Source of the DNA: an uncultured Christensenella sp.
Lineage (GTDB): Bacteria; Bacillota; Clostridia; Christensenellales; Borkfalkiaceae
Direction of reading: 5' to 3'
Length of the DNA stretch: 64,000 nt
Assembly: GCA_910578565.1 (NCBI GenBank)
Contig: CAJTQF010000004.1
Coordinates: forward strand, 97,670-161,669
Shown: positions 19,157-26,778 of the stretch, piece by piece
Layout: each line of letters opens with the position of its first letter
How positions within the stretch are numbered: the first letter of the stretch is position 1
Translations under genes and position numbers: made by a program
The notes under the pieces: generated by a model
The model's database searches: none
What the model saw: only the letters and a program-made list of their open reading frames with translations
Told to the model about the DNA's origin: nothing

Positions 19157-19194
19157 AAGCCCCCATCGGCATTTAAAAATGCCGATGGGGGCTT
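19157..19194. repeat. Perfect 18-bp inverted repeat (left hairpin of mobile module)
   Basis: The arms at 19157-19174 and 19177-19194 are perfectly complementary with only two bases between them, and contain GCCCCCATCGGC. No T-run follows on the + strand, so it is not a standard terminator for + transcripts. It ends 6 nt before an ATTCTAATG sequence that recurs just after the right-hand hairpin at 24418-24463. Confidence 0.75.
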
Positions 19195-19245
19195 ATATAA
19201 ATTCTAATGAGTCGCTCCTGACGTATGACATAAGGAGTGACTAAG

Positions 19246-19644
19246 ATGGAATTAAAAAATGACGCATTACGTTGTAAATTTACTGCATGGATGCAGGTAG
19301 TAGTCAAAAGAGCCAAGATTGATTACATAAGGTCTTTAAAGCGCCATTACAACGAAGTTTCAATAGATGATAACCAATTTGTCGATAAATTAATTGCAGG
19401 GCCTACAAATGAAATTGAGACAGTTAATAGCTTTGAGTTTGAGAATGAAAGATTATCGATCATTTTTAAGAAATTGGTACCAAAACGACAACAAATATTA
19501 AAGCTATTATTTATAGATAATATGTCAGCAGAAGAAGTAGCCGCAGAATTGAGATGTTCGTTACAACATGTTTACAATTTACGGTCACTTACTTTAAAAG
19601 AGCTTAAAGACAAGTTGAATAAAGGAGAATTCAAAAATGACTGA
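19246..19644 (+). CDS. Sigma-70 region-4-like regulator of a mobile element
   Basis: I use the ATG at 19246 (132 residues) because GGAG at 19234-19237 is well spaced from it. A GTG at 19237 overlaps that site. The C-terminal part is a sigma region-4 helix-turn-helix (RQQILKLLFIDNMSAEEVAAE, then a recognition helix near LQHVYNLRS). The N-terminal part (KRAKIDYIRSLKRHY) is too short for a complete region 2. Such small sigma-like proteins are regularly found beside integrases of Firmicutes integrative elements. The stop overlaps the next gene by 8 nt. Confidence 0.65.
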   Translation: MELKNDALRCKFTAWMQVVVKRAKIDYIRSLKRHYNEVSIDDNQFVDKLIAGPTNEIETVNSFEFENERLSIIFKKLVPKRQQILKLLFIDNMSAEEVAAELRCSLQHVYNLRSLTLKELKDKLNKGEFKND

Positions 19645-19828
19645 TCAAGAATTTAAGTCCGTTCTAATGAGAGCTATATCTGGTAATAAGGATGACATAA
19701 CAAAAATATTGAAAATATATGCGCCTCTTATAAACAGAAGTTCTTACCTATATAATAAGCTCGATGAAGATTTACGGCAGCATATACTGATGCATATTAT
19801 TAAAAACATATCAAAATTTAAAATATGA
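19637..19828 (+). CDS. Small helix-turn-helix protein of conjugative-transposon type
   Basis: The protein has 63 residues and its start overlaps the sigma-like gene by 8 nt, so translation is probably coupled. The sequence (MTDQEFKSVLMRAISGN, then ILKIYAPLINRSSY and LDEDLRQHILMHI) fits the small HTH family seen next to sigma-like genes in Tn916-type and related elements. It is essentially an N-terminal sigma-like helical segment without the DNA-reading part. The exact role is unknown, probably regulation of the element. Confidence 0.6.
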   Translation: MTDQEFKSVLMRAISGNKDDITKILKIYAPLINRSSYLYNKLDEDLRQHILMHIIKNISKFKI

Positions 19829-19924
19829 AATTTGTCGAATAATTACTACCTTTGTCGGTCTGATTAGGCATCAAAAATTGTCTTCGTTTTTATCTGTGAA
19901 ACCAATTATTTAAGGAGCCTGATT

Positions 19925-20542
19925 ATGAGCAAAGACACACAATTGCCTACAAAAGAAAAGGAAATACTTTTGCAATTATTTACTAAACGAGGATTGTTAT
20001 TAGATAAAGGCATTACTGATGAACACATTAGAGAAGCTCAGGAAAAAAAACAGCTTATAGCCTATCACAATACAGAGTTGCTGTTGAAACACTATAAAAA
20101 TATTGCATGGTTGATTGAATGCTTTCCGGATACTATTGCGGAAGAATTAGAGCAGCCATTTCAAAATGTTGATGAAGTGATACAACGCTTAGATTTAGAA
20201 ATCACTTTGGGTAACCGTAAGATTGAAAATCGTTTAGCAAGCGTTCAAAAAACAAGATTAGTTTTAGATAGGATAAACGATGCCCTCACGGTACTTAAAA
20301 AGAAACCAGAAGACGGTGAGCGTTTATATGACCTTATTTATTTAACCTACATAACGCCCGAGATATTAAATCACAATGATATTTTATATAGAATGAATCT
20401 GTCATCGCGGCATTATTACCGTCTTAGAGAGCAGGCCATCAATATAATTTCAATTCGACTTTGGTCGGCACCCAATAAAGACGTAGAGTTTTGGTTGGAA
20501 CTTACTTCTATTATGGGGGACGACAATAAAAAGAAAAAATAA
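19925..20542 (+). CDS. Unknown protein, possible HTH regulator of the mobile module
   Basis: The protein has 205 residues with AAGGAG at 19914-19919. It is largely helical by eye. The C-terminal ~70 residues (ILNHNDILYRMNLSSRHYYRLREQ, read in two parts) resemble the region-4-like helix-turn-helix of phage and mobile-element activators such as the ArpU/RinA group. That is a resemblance of pattern, not a family assignment. It lies between the small HTH gene and the recombinases on the same strand, which supports a role in controlling the element. Confidence 0.45.
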   Translation: MSKDTQLPTKEKEILLQLFTKRGLLLDKGITDEHIREAQEKKQLIAYHNTELLLKHYKNIAWLIECFPDTIAEELEQPFQNVDEVIQRLDLEITLGNRKIENRLASVQKTRLVLDRINDALTVLKKKPEDGERLYDLIYLTYITPEILNHNDILYRMNLSSRHYYRLREQAINIISIRLWSAPNKDVEFWLELTSIMGDDNKKKK

Positions 20543-20581
20543 TAAGTTTATTTTCTTTTTAAAAAGTCGAAAATTAAATTA

Positions 20582-20839
20582 ATGATATCAAGCAATAAAT
20601 TAGAACAATATAAATCTCAAAAAATTAGCGATGTAAAAGTAGAAGATTTGAAAGACATTTCATCTGTTTGCATCAACCAAGATAAACCAATAGCGGAACG
20701 TGTACTGTCTTTTATGCTACAGATTGGCAATCCTTACCTGTTTAAGGTTGGCGACACACCCGTTAAAGTGTCTTTTGTGTCAGATGCACCTACATTACAA
20801 GAGAGTATGAAAGCAATTTTAACAAAAAATAGCCGTTAA
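20582..20839 (+). CDS. Short conserved protein found beside serine recombinases
   Basis: The protein has 85 residues. The core IGNPYLFKVGDTPVKVSF, preceded by PIAERVLSFMLQ, matches a short protein family I recall from Firmicutes serine-recombinase elements (possibly DUF6870). The function is not known. No clear ribosome binding site precedes the ATG at 20582. It ends 90 nt before the first recombinase gene. Confidence 0.5.
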   Translation: MISSNKLEQYKSQKISDVKVEDLKDISSVCINQDKPIAERVLSFMLQIGNPYLFKVGDTPVKVSFVSDAPTLQESMKAILTKNSR

Positions 20840-20929
20840 GGGGTTGCTATTTATTTGGTGAAGTGGTACAATCAATTTGTGATATAAGTTCCATAATTAC
20901 TTTCACCAAGTGAAATTGGAGTTAGAGTT

Positions 20930-22675
20930 ATGGCACGAACAAGTAAATATGCAAATATTAATAAAGCCATGTCTTCCACTGTAAAATGGAAGGCAGGGCT
21001 TTATTTGCGTTTATCAAAAGAGGACGGGGATAAAGATGATGAAGGGAAGCTCGAAAGTGATAGCATTTCAAGTCAAAGACATATTATAGAAGATTATTTG
21101 ATTGAAAATCCCGATATTGAGTTTGTGTCTGAATATGCCGACGATGGTTATACTGGTGCCAATTTTGATAGACCAGATTTTAAGAGAATGATTGACGACA
21201 TTCGTTTGGGACAAATTAATTGTGTAATAGTTAAGGATTTATCACGTTTTGGCCGAAATTACTTAGAGGCTGGACAATATTTAGATATATTTTTTCCGGT
21301 AATGAATGTCCGATTTGTTTCTGTAAATGACAATATTGATAGTCACCTATTTCCCAGTTCAATGGACAACATTTCCGTATCATTCAAAAATGTTATGAAT
21401 GAGGAGTATTGTCGTGATATTTCTAAAAAAATTCGAAGCACATTTGTTGCTAAATTTGAGAACGGAGAATATCTCTGTGGATTTGCATTATATGGCTATG
21501 AGAAAGATCCTGTTAATAAAGGAAAGTTATTACTTGATCCAATAGCAGCCGAAGTAATAAAGCAGATATTTCAATGGTTCGCTGAGGGCAAAACATATCG
21601 ATGGATAACATTTAAATTGAATGAATTGGGAATTCCAAACCCTGCAAAATATAAAAGTGAAAAATATCCTAATTATCGAAAAGATATAGGTAAGAGCGGA
21701 CTTTGGAATATTCAAACTATAACTAATATTCTAAAAAATAGGACATACACGGGGGACTTGGTTCAAGGTGTACACGAAAAAATAAGTCATAAGATTAAAA
21801 AAACTCGTAAAACCAACCCGGATAGATGGGTGATCATAGAAAATCATCACGAAGCAATTGTCGATAAACAACTTTTTTTCAATTTGCAGCAAATAATGAA
21901 TCGAGACATGCGAATTTCTCAAAAGACAAAAGAACTTGCATTATTTTCTGGTTTTCTAAAATGTGCAGATTGTGGACGTCAAATGGTGAAAAGATTAGCT
22001 GGACACAAAGAATTTCGTGATATCTATCATTATTACACCTGTGCAACTTATGATATGCAGACAAAATCGGTCTGTACACGGCACACTACACGGTCAGATG
22101 TTCTTGAAAGAGTTGTTTTTACAGTTATTACAAAATTTATTGCAATGGCTATTGACATGGAAGAGTTAATTAAATCAATAAACTCTTCACCACAAAAAGC
22201 TGCATCCACTTCAAAAATAGAAGCCCTATTAAGTGCAAAAGAAAAAGAAAAAATGAAAATCGAAAATATCTTATTAGATTTATATCCTGATTTTAAAAAC
22301 GAGCTCATATCTAAAGCACAATATCTTTTGCTTAAAGATAAGTACGAAACAAAAATTAATGCAATTAATGCTAACATTGATAGCTTAACTAAAGTATTGG
22401 AACAAGAAAAAGAAGGTATCGATGGCACAAATGATTTTATTAAAAACTTTGTAAAGTTTAAGCACGTTGATAAGTTGACCAGAGAGTTATTGATTGCCCT
22501 TGTTGACATAATATTTGTCTACGAAGGCGGAGGCGTGGAAATAGTATTTAAATTTCAAGATGCTTTCCAAAGAGCAGCAGACTATATAAATACCAACAGA
22601 AATCTCATAGCTGATAGCACCTTTGTACCTACAAATGAACTTAAAGAACGTGTTAACTTAGTGGAGGTAATATGA
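20930..22675 (+). CDS. Large serine recombinase 1
   Basis: The protein has 581 residues. The N-terminal resolvase-type catalytic domain (~20-165) has the candidate nucleophile S45 in ESDSISSQR and the arginine motif DLSRFGRN. A recombinase DNA-binding domain follows at ~180-290. A zinc-ribbon comes next (CADCGRQM, then YYTCATYDMQTKSVC), and a charged coiled coil at ~415-490, as in large serine integrases. It should cut and rejoin DNA at attachment sites for integration or excision. It appears full length with all key motifs. GGAG precedes the start. The stop overlaps the next recombinase start (ATGA). Confidence 0.9.
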   Translation: MARTSKYANINKAMSSTVKWKAGLYLRLSKEDGDKDDEGKLESDSISSQRHIIEDYLIENPDIEFVSEYADDGYTGANFDRPDFKRMIDDIRLGQINCVIVKDLSRFGRNYLEAGQYLDIFFPVMNVRFVSVNDNIDSHLFPSSMDNISVSFKNVMNEEYCRDISKKIRSTFVAKFENGEYLCGFALYGYEKDPVNKGKLLLDPIAAEVIKQIFQWFAEGKTYRWITFKLNELGIPNPAKYKSEKYPNYRKDIGKSGLWNIQTITNILKNRTYTGDLVQGVHEKISHKIKKTRKTNPDRWVIIENHHEAIVDKQLFFNLQQIMNRDMRISQKTKELALFSGFLKCADCGRQMVKRLAGHKEFRDIYHYYTCATYDMQTKSVCTRHTTRSDVLERVVFTVITKFIAMAIDMEELIKSINSSPQKAASTSKIEALLSAKEKEKMKIENILLDLYPDFKNELISKAQYLLLKDKYETKINAINANIDSLTKVLEQEKEGIDGTNDFIKNFVKFKHVDKLTRELLIALVDIIFVYEGGGVEIVFKFQDAFQRAADYINTNRNLIADSTFVPTNELKERVNLVEVI

Positions 22676-24411
22676 ATTTAGGTAGGCATAGTAAATATGA
22701 CACATCTATTTTTTCGACAAAAAAATCAAATGTTTGGAAATGTGGCATCTATCTAAGACTATCACGTGAAGACGGCGATAAAATTGAAAGCGACAGTATT
22801 ATAAATCAACGTAAAATTATTGATCGTTATTTAGAAAAAAATCAAGATATCGATATTTATGATATTTATACGGATGACGGTTATACTGGTACAAATTTTA
22901 ATCGTCCGAATATGACAAGACTTTTAGAAGACATAAAAACTCGTAAAGTAAATTGCCTAATTGTTAAAGATTTGTCTCGATTCGGTCGTAATTATCATGA
23001 AACCGGACGTTATTTAGAAGTGGTGTTTCCGTTACTTCAATTGCGTTTTATTTCTGTAAATGACAATATCGATAGTTATAAAAATCCGCAGTCAATGAAA
23101 AATTCATCGGTTTCTTTTAAAAATGTAATGAATGATGAATATGCGCGAGACATCTCAAGTAAGATTCGTAGTTCCTTTAATGCTAAAAGGAAGAGAGGAG
23201 AATATATTGGTACTTATGCATTATATGGCTATGAGAAAGATCCGCAAGACCGACACAAACTTATAATAAATGAAGAAGCTGCAGAAAATGTACGTCTAAT
23301 ATTTCAGATGTTTGCAAATGGGGTCAGTATTTATAATATCACTCAACAATTAAATGATTTAGGCATACAAAACCCTACGTCATATAGATTAAGTAAGGGA
23401 CTAAAAACTAATCAAAAGCTTATATTTGATTCTGAGTATTCTGGATGGTCCACTCAGACAATTCGACGAATGCTAAAAAATCGGATGTATGTTGGTGATA
23501 TGGTGCAAGGTAAAACTCAAACTATTAGTCATAAAGTTAGGAAAAGTGTACCTATTCCACAAGAAAATTTTATTATTAAAGAAGGCACCCATGAAGCAAT
23601 AATTGATAAAGCCACTTTTGAAAAAGTTCAAGCAAGATTCAGCCGTGATACTTGGCAACATAAAGGTACTGTAAAGTTTACGGCAAAAGACGAACTAGAA
23701 ACAGGAGCAATCTACGTTGGATATATCAAGTGTGCCGACTGCGGACGCGCAATGCAGAAAAACGGTTACAAGAAGAACGGGATATCTTTTTATTATTTTA
23801 TCTGCGGCTCTTATTTACAGTGGAAACAATGCACTAGACATGCTTTTAGGGTAAATAAGCTGAATGAAATAGTTTTAACTATAATACAACAATACGTGAA
23901 TATTGCAGTTGAGATGGATAAGCTTTTACAAGATATAAAGGAAAACTCACCCACCGAGTTAATATCGTCAAGATTAAAAAGAGAAATAAAGTCTTATGAG
24001 ATTGAACGAGAAAAAGTCCTAATATTTCAAAACGACTTGTATATGGACTTTAAAAATGAAATTATAACAAAAGACCAATACTTTCATTTTAAAAAGCAAT
24101 ACTCAGAAAGGATTACCGAACTAGACTCAAAAATTTCACAACTAAACATTGAACTTACTCAATCGAATTCTGATGCAGTGACTGAAAACAGTTTTGTAGA
24201 AGTATTTAAGAAGCATCAAAATATTACAGTTTTGACGCGTAACGTAATTGAAGAATTAATTAATATGATTTATGTAGAAAAAGATGGTGGTATAAGGATT
24301 GAGTTCAACTTTAAAGATGCTTTTAAGGAGGCAATAGAAATCATAGAAGCCAAAACCAATAAAAACCTTTCTGATAATATTCACTTTATAGAAAAAGTTA
24401 AAGTTGTTTGA
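22672..24411 (+). CDS. Large serine recombinase 2
   Basis: The protein has 579 residues, clearly homologous to the gene before it and in the same layout. S42 lies in ESDSIINQR, the arginine motif is DLSRFGRN, the zinc-ribbon reads CADCGRAM then YYFICGSYLQWKQC, and a coiled coil covers ~415-500. GGAGG at 22662-22666 and a 4-nt ATGA overlap with the first recombinase point to coupled synthesis, perhaps so that both act together as CcrA and CcrB do. Apparently full length. A 20-bp hairpin follows within 7 nt of the stop. Confidence 0.9.
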   Translation: MNLGRHSKYDTSIFSTKKSNVWKCGIYLRLSREDGDKIESDSIINQRKIIDRYLEKNQDIDIYDIYTDDGYTGTNFNRPNMTRLLEDIKTRKVNCLIVKDLSRFGRNYHETGRYLEVVFPLLQLRFISVNDNIDSYKNPQSMKNSSVSFKNVMNDEYARDISSKIRSSFNAKRKRGEYIGTYALYGYEKDPQDRHKLIINEEAAENVRLIFQMFANGVSIYNITQQLNDLGIQNPTSYRLSKGLKTNQKLIFDSEYSGWSTQTIRRMLKNRMYVGDMVQGKTQTISHKVRKSVPIPQENFIIKEGTHEAIIDKATFEKVQARFSRDTWQHKGTVKFTAKDELETGAIYVGYIKCADCGRAMQKNGYKKNGISFYYFICGSYLQWKQCTRHAFRVNKLNEIVLTIIQQYVNIAVEMDKLLQDIKENSPTELISSRLKREIKSYEIEREKVLIFQNDLYMDFKNEIITKDQYFHFKKQYSERITELDSKISQLNIELTQSNSDAVTENSFVEVFKKHQNITVLTRNVIEELINMIYVEKDGGIRIEFNFKDAFKEAIEIIEAKTNKNLSDNIHFIEKVKVV

Positions 24412-24417
24412 ATTCTC

Positions 24418-24463
24418 ACTAGAAAGCGCTCACAGTACTGTATTACTGTGGGCGCTTTCTAGT
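24418..24463. repeat. 20-bp inverted repeat (right hairpin of mobile module)
   Basis: The arms at 24418-24437 and 24444-24463 match at 19 of 20 positions (a C instead of T gives a G-U pair) around a CTGTAT loop. It starts 6 nt after the second recombinase. No T-run follows. It may end transcription anyway, or mark the recombination region, as ATTCTAATG follows at 24465-24473 just as after the left hairpin. Confidence 0.75.
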
Positions 24464-24527
24464 GATTCTAATGCTTGCAAAAATGCTATAATTATATTAT
24501 ACTAAAAGTCAATAAGATAAATCATCT

Positions 24528-24552
24528 GGTTGTAACTTGGTGATATCTTCTC
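24528..24552 (+). repeat. Imperfect 25-bp direct repeat, copy A
   Basis: This begins GGTTGTAACTT and matches 24789-24813 at 21 of 25 positions. The copies are 261 bp apart and lie on either side of the possible structured RNA. Confidence 0.6.
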
Positions 24553-24645
24553 TGCTATTCATTATTAACATTTTGTTAATGGGCTATTAGAATGGCGGCA
24601 GGTTCCTAAGAACACTACGCAACCTTAGACTTATTTCAATCCTAC

Positions 24646-24747
24646 AAAAAGCTGACATAAACTTGTGGCAAGCTTGGGGTTGAGAGATACTAAAGCCTTA
24701 AGTCGAGTCGTTTCAATCGAATTATAAGGTATCTTGTCAGCTTTTTT
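24646..24747 (+). ncRNA. Possible structured RNA of ~100 nt, unknown class
   Basis: A perfect 12-bp outer stem pairs AAAAAGCTGACA (24646-24657) with TGTCAGCTTTTT (24735-24746), ending in a T-run. Inside are a small hairpin CTTG-TGG-CAAG (24662-24672) and a second arm pairing AGATAC (24685-24690) with GTATCT (24729-24734), which continues with CTTA / TAAG. Together they form a three-way junction. No known riboswitch or intron class is recognised. It could be a small RNA, an attenuator, or part of the mobile element. Confidence 0.4.
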
Positions 24748-24788
24748 CGATAAATAGAAGAAGAACGACAAAATATTTCAAAAAATTC

Positions 24789-24813
24789 GGTTGTAACTTA
24801 TTGACATCTACTC
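24789..24813 (+). repeat. Imperfect 25-bp direct repeat, copy B
   Basis: This begins GGTTGTAACTT and is the second copy of the repeat at 24528-24552. Both copies are followed, at slightly different distances, by TTATTAA and GGCTA, so the similarity may extend further. Confidence 0.6.
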
Positions 24814-24885
24814 ATGTGTTTATTAATGACCCGACGAGAGGCTACGGAATAGCAATAGATAAAATGTTAAGTTCATATTAAGTTG

Positions 24886-24917
24886 AAATTTCTCATATAA
24901 TTGTATATGAGAAATTT
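24886..24917. promoter_or_regulatory. Perfect palindrome over the start of the SpoIIM-like gene
   Basis: Perfect 14-bp arms (AAATTTCTCATATA / TATATGAGAAATTT) surround an ATTG loop, with the ATG at 24907 inside the right arm. It contains TATAAT (24896-24901), five bases before the ATG. It could be a repressor operator or an mRNA hairpin that hides the start. Confidence 0.5.
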
Positions 24918-25449
24918 ATCTTTTAATGAGTGCAAATGCGATTTAAGATATTTAATTGCAGTAATTATTACTTTTTTATGTGCAATTATATGTGGCATAG
25001 TACTATATAAAGTTGCTTCAATTAACATTTACTTTAAAAATTTTGCGGAAGATTATGTTTATTATGTTTTCAATTTTAAAAATTCAAAGCTAATCTTTTC
25101 GCATATTTTAAGTGAACTCATTTATATTTATTTGTTTTTTATAATAGGTTATTTTACACGATTCAAATATCTGACTTTGATTTTAGTTTTTATCCGAGGT
25201 TTGTATTTTACAGTATATGTAGCAATTTTATTTGAACTGGTTACTTTCGGCGGCATTACTGTCGCCATACTGGTGTTTATACCAACTTATATAATTTCAT
25301 TTGCATTTTGCTGGTTTATTTCAGAGTATTGCAAACTCATTAATAAAAAATATATATTTTTCGTTCCTGCGATACTGGCGCTTACGAACACAGTTGTTTT
25401 GACTATCTTGGTGAACGTTGTTTTCAGGGTGGTAATCGTTATCGTATAA
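24907..25449 (+). CDS. Multi-pass membrane protein, probably SpoIIM-like
   Basis: The ATG at 24907 gives 180 residues; the TTG at 24901 is less likely. Four to five membrane helices are visible. The segment FIRGLYFTVYVAILFELVTF, followed by a GG and an aromatic helix with FIPTYII, matches in layout the conserved middle of SpoIIM, part of the peptidoglycan-hydrolysing machinery of spore engulfment. The next gene encodes a D-Ala-D-Ala carboxypeptidase, which fits. No ribosome binding site is visible, and the start lies inside a palindrome. The family assignment is moderate. Confidence 0.45.
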   Translation: MRNLSFNECKCDLRYLIAVIITFLCAIICGIVLYKVASINIYFKNFAEDYVYYVFNFKNSKLIFSHILSELIYIYLFFIIGYFTRFKYLTLILVFIRGLYFTVYVAILFELVTFGGITVAILVFIPTYIISFAFCWFISEYCKLINKKYIFFVPAILALTNTVVLTILVNVVFRVVIVIV

Positions 25450-25477
25450 TAAATAATTTTTTTCGCATAATAATTTT

Positions 25478-26641
25478 ATGAAAAAATTATTAGCTATTCT
25501 TGGTACAGCGTGCATGCTTTGCGGCGGTACATTGGCTGCGGGAGCGAAACTTACTCCTTCGGCAGAAAGTATTTCTCTTACTAAAGGTTGCAAGGCTTCT
25601 TATCTCATAGATTACGGCACAGGCGAGTGTATATATAAAGAAAATGAAACTACCCGTATGCCGATAGCAAGCGTTTGCAAAGTTATGACTTTGACGGTTT
25701 GTTTTGACGCTATAAATGAAGGCAAGCTGTCAATTGACGATATTGTTACAGCCAGTGAAAATGCGGCGGGAATGGGCGGTTCACAGGTTTTTCTGGGAAG
25801 CGGTTGCCAGTATCCTTTGGGGCAGCTTATTAAAAGCATTATAGTTTGCTCGGCGAACGATAGTTGTGTAGCGGTGTCGGAAGCTGTTGCGGGCAGCGAA
25901 GAAGGGTTTGTAGCGCAAATGAATAAGAAAGCAACAGAATTGGGTTGTACGGATACTTTGTTTGCAAACTGTACGGGATTACCTAAGGAAACACAATATT
26001 CCTGCGCAAAAGACGTTGCTATTATGTTCCGCAGTTTGCTTGAAAACGAATGCTATTACAATTACAGCAAAATTTGGCTTGAAGATTTTGTTCATCCCGA
26101 TAACAGGGTCACTTCAATGACAAATACCAATAAATTGATAAGAAAGTATTCAAACTGCGACGGCGGTAAAACCGGATTTACAAATGAAGCGGGATTCTGT
26201 CTTACTGCAACAGCAAAGAAGGATAATATGCGCCTTATTTCAGTTGTTTTAGGGGCGGACAGTAGCGATAACCGTTTTAAATCAACGGTAAATATGTTTG
26301 ATTACGGTTTTGCAAACTATAAAAATAAAATTGTTTTAGACAAAGACGTTACATTGAACGATGAGTTTGCTGTAGCCGGCGGTAAAAAGGATAGTTTTGC
26401 CGTGTGTCCGGAACGAAACAGTTATGTGTTTTCGGCTGCAGATAAGACGCCGGACGTTACTCACAATCTTGTAGCATATAAAGTAAAGGCTCCTGTTGCA
26501 AAAGGTCAGGTAGTAGGTAAAATAGAAGTTTACAAAGACGGCGTTTTATGTGACACAGTAAACGTTGTGGCGGCGGAAGAAGTGAAAAAAGCAAACTTCG
26601 GAGACAACTTTGTAACTATTCTTGAAAATTGGTCAATTTAA
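25478..26641 (+). CDS. dacF: D-alanyl-D-alanine carboxypeptidase (DacF type)
   Basis: The protein has 387 residues and removes the terminal D-Ala from peptidoglycan stem peptides outside the membrane. A signal peptide covers ~1-22. The penicillin-binding motifs are S65-x-x-K (SVCK), S125-A-N and KTG (GGKTGFT). The C-terminal ~110 residues form the beta-rich domain usual in this family. No typical C-terminal amphipathic anchor is obvious. A Shine-Dalgarno site is not visible before the ATG; CATAAT lies 6 nt upstream instead. It may form a sporulation unit with the SpoIIM-like gene 28 nt upstream. Confidence 0.85.
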   Translation: MKKLLAILGTACMLCGGTLAAGAKLTPSAESISLTKGCKASYLIDYGTGECIYKENETTRMPIASVCKVMTLTVCFDAINEGKLSIDDIVTASENAAGMGGSQVFLGSGCQYPLGQLIKSIIVCSANDSCVAVSEAVAGSEEGFVAQMNKKATELGCTDTLFANCTGLPKETQYSCAKDVAIMFRSLLENECYYNYSKIWLEDFVHPDNRVTSMTNTNKLIRKYSNCDGGKTGFTNEAGFCLTATAKKDNMRLISVVLGADSSDNRFKSTVNMFDYGFANYKNKIVLDKDVTLNDEFAVAGGKKDSFAVCPERNSYVFSAADKTPDVTHNLVAYKVKAPVAKGQVVGKIEVYKDGVLCDTVNVVAAEEVKKANFGDNFVTILENWSI

Positions 26642-26719
26642 GTTGAATCCTTTCAGGTGCTTGCGAATATTTGCGGGCGCCGATATTTTTTGTGTGCAAT
26701 TTATATATAATCAATTTAT

Positions 26720-26748
26720 TTGACTATTTTAATGTGCTTTGATAAAAT
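26720..26748 (+). promoter_or_regulatory. Sigma-A promoter of the lysA unit
   Basis: TTGACT (26720-26725), a 17-bp spacer and TAAAAT (26743-26748) lie 30 nt before the lysA start codon. Confidence 0.75.
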
Positions 26749-26778
26749 GAACAGGTAATTATCTTTTTGGTGATGTTA

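Larger units (their letters stand above)
18769..19245. other. Non-coding stretch between surface operon and mobile module
   Basis: I find no convincing gene in these ~480 bases. The stretch is AT-rich and holds a second terminator-like hairpin (18854-18872), a long perfect hairpin (19157-19194), and TAAGGAG at 19231-19237 that serves the sigma-like gene. It probably contains the left border of the mobile module. No tRNA or insertion-sequence end is recognisable. Confidence 0.5.
24412..24906. other. Non-coding stretch right of the recombinases
   Basis: I see no gene in these ~495 bases. They contain a 20-bp inverted repeat (24418-24463), two copies of a 25-bp imperfect direct repeat (24528 and 24789), a possible structured RNA between them (24646-24746) and a palindrome at the next gene (24886-24917). 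The right border of the mobile module probably lies here. Confidence 0.55.

Noticed and set aside
20930..24411. Prophage
   Set aside because: Only recombinases and small regulatory genes are present; no phage structural, replication or lysis genes.
24646..24747. Known riboswitch, T-box or group II intron end
   Set aside because: No T-box AGGGTGGNACCGCG, no domain V-like hairpin and none of the riboswitch cores I can recall are present; kept only as an unknown structure.
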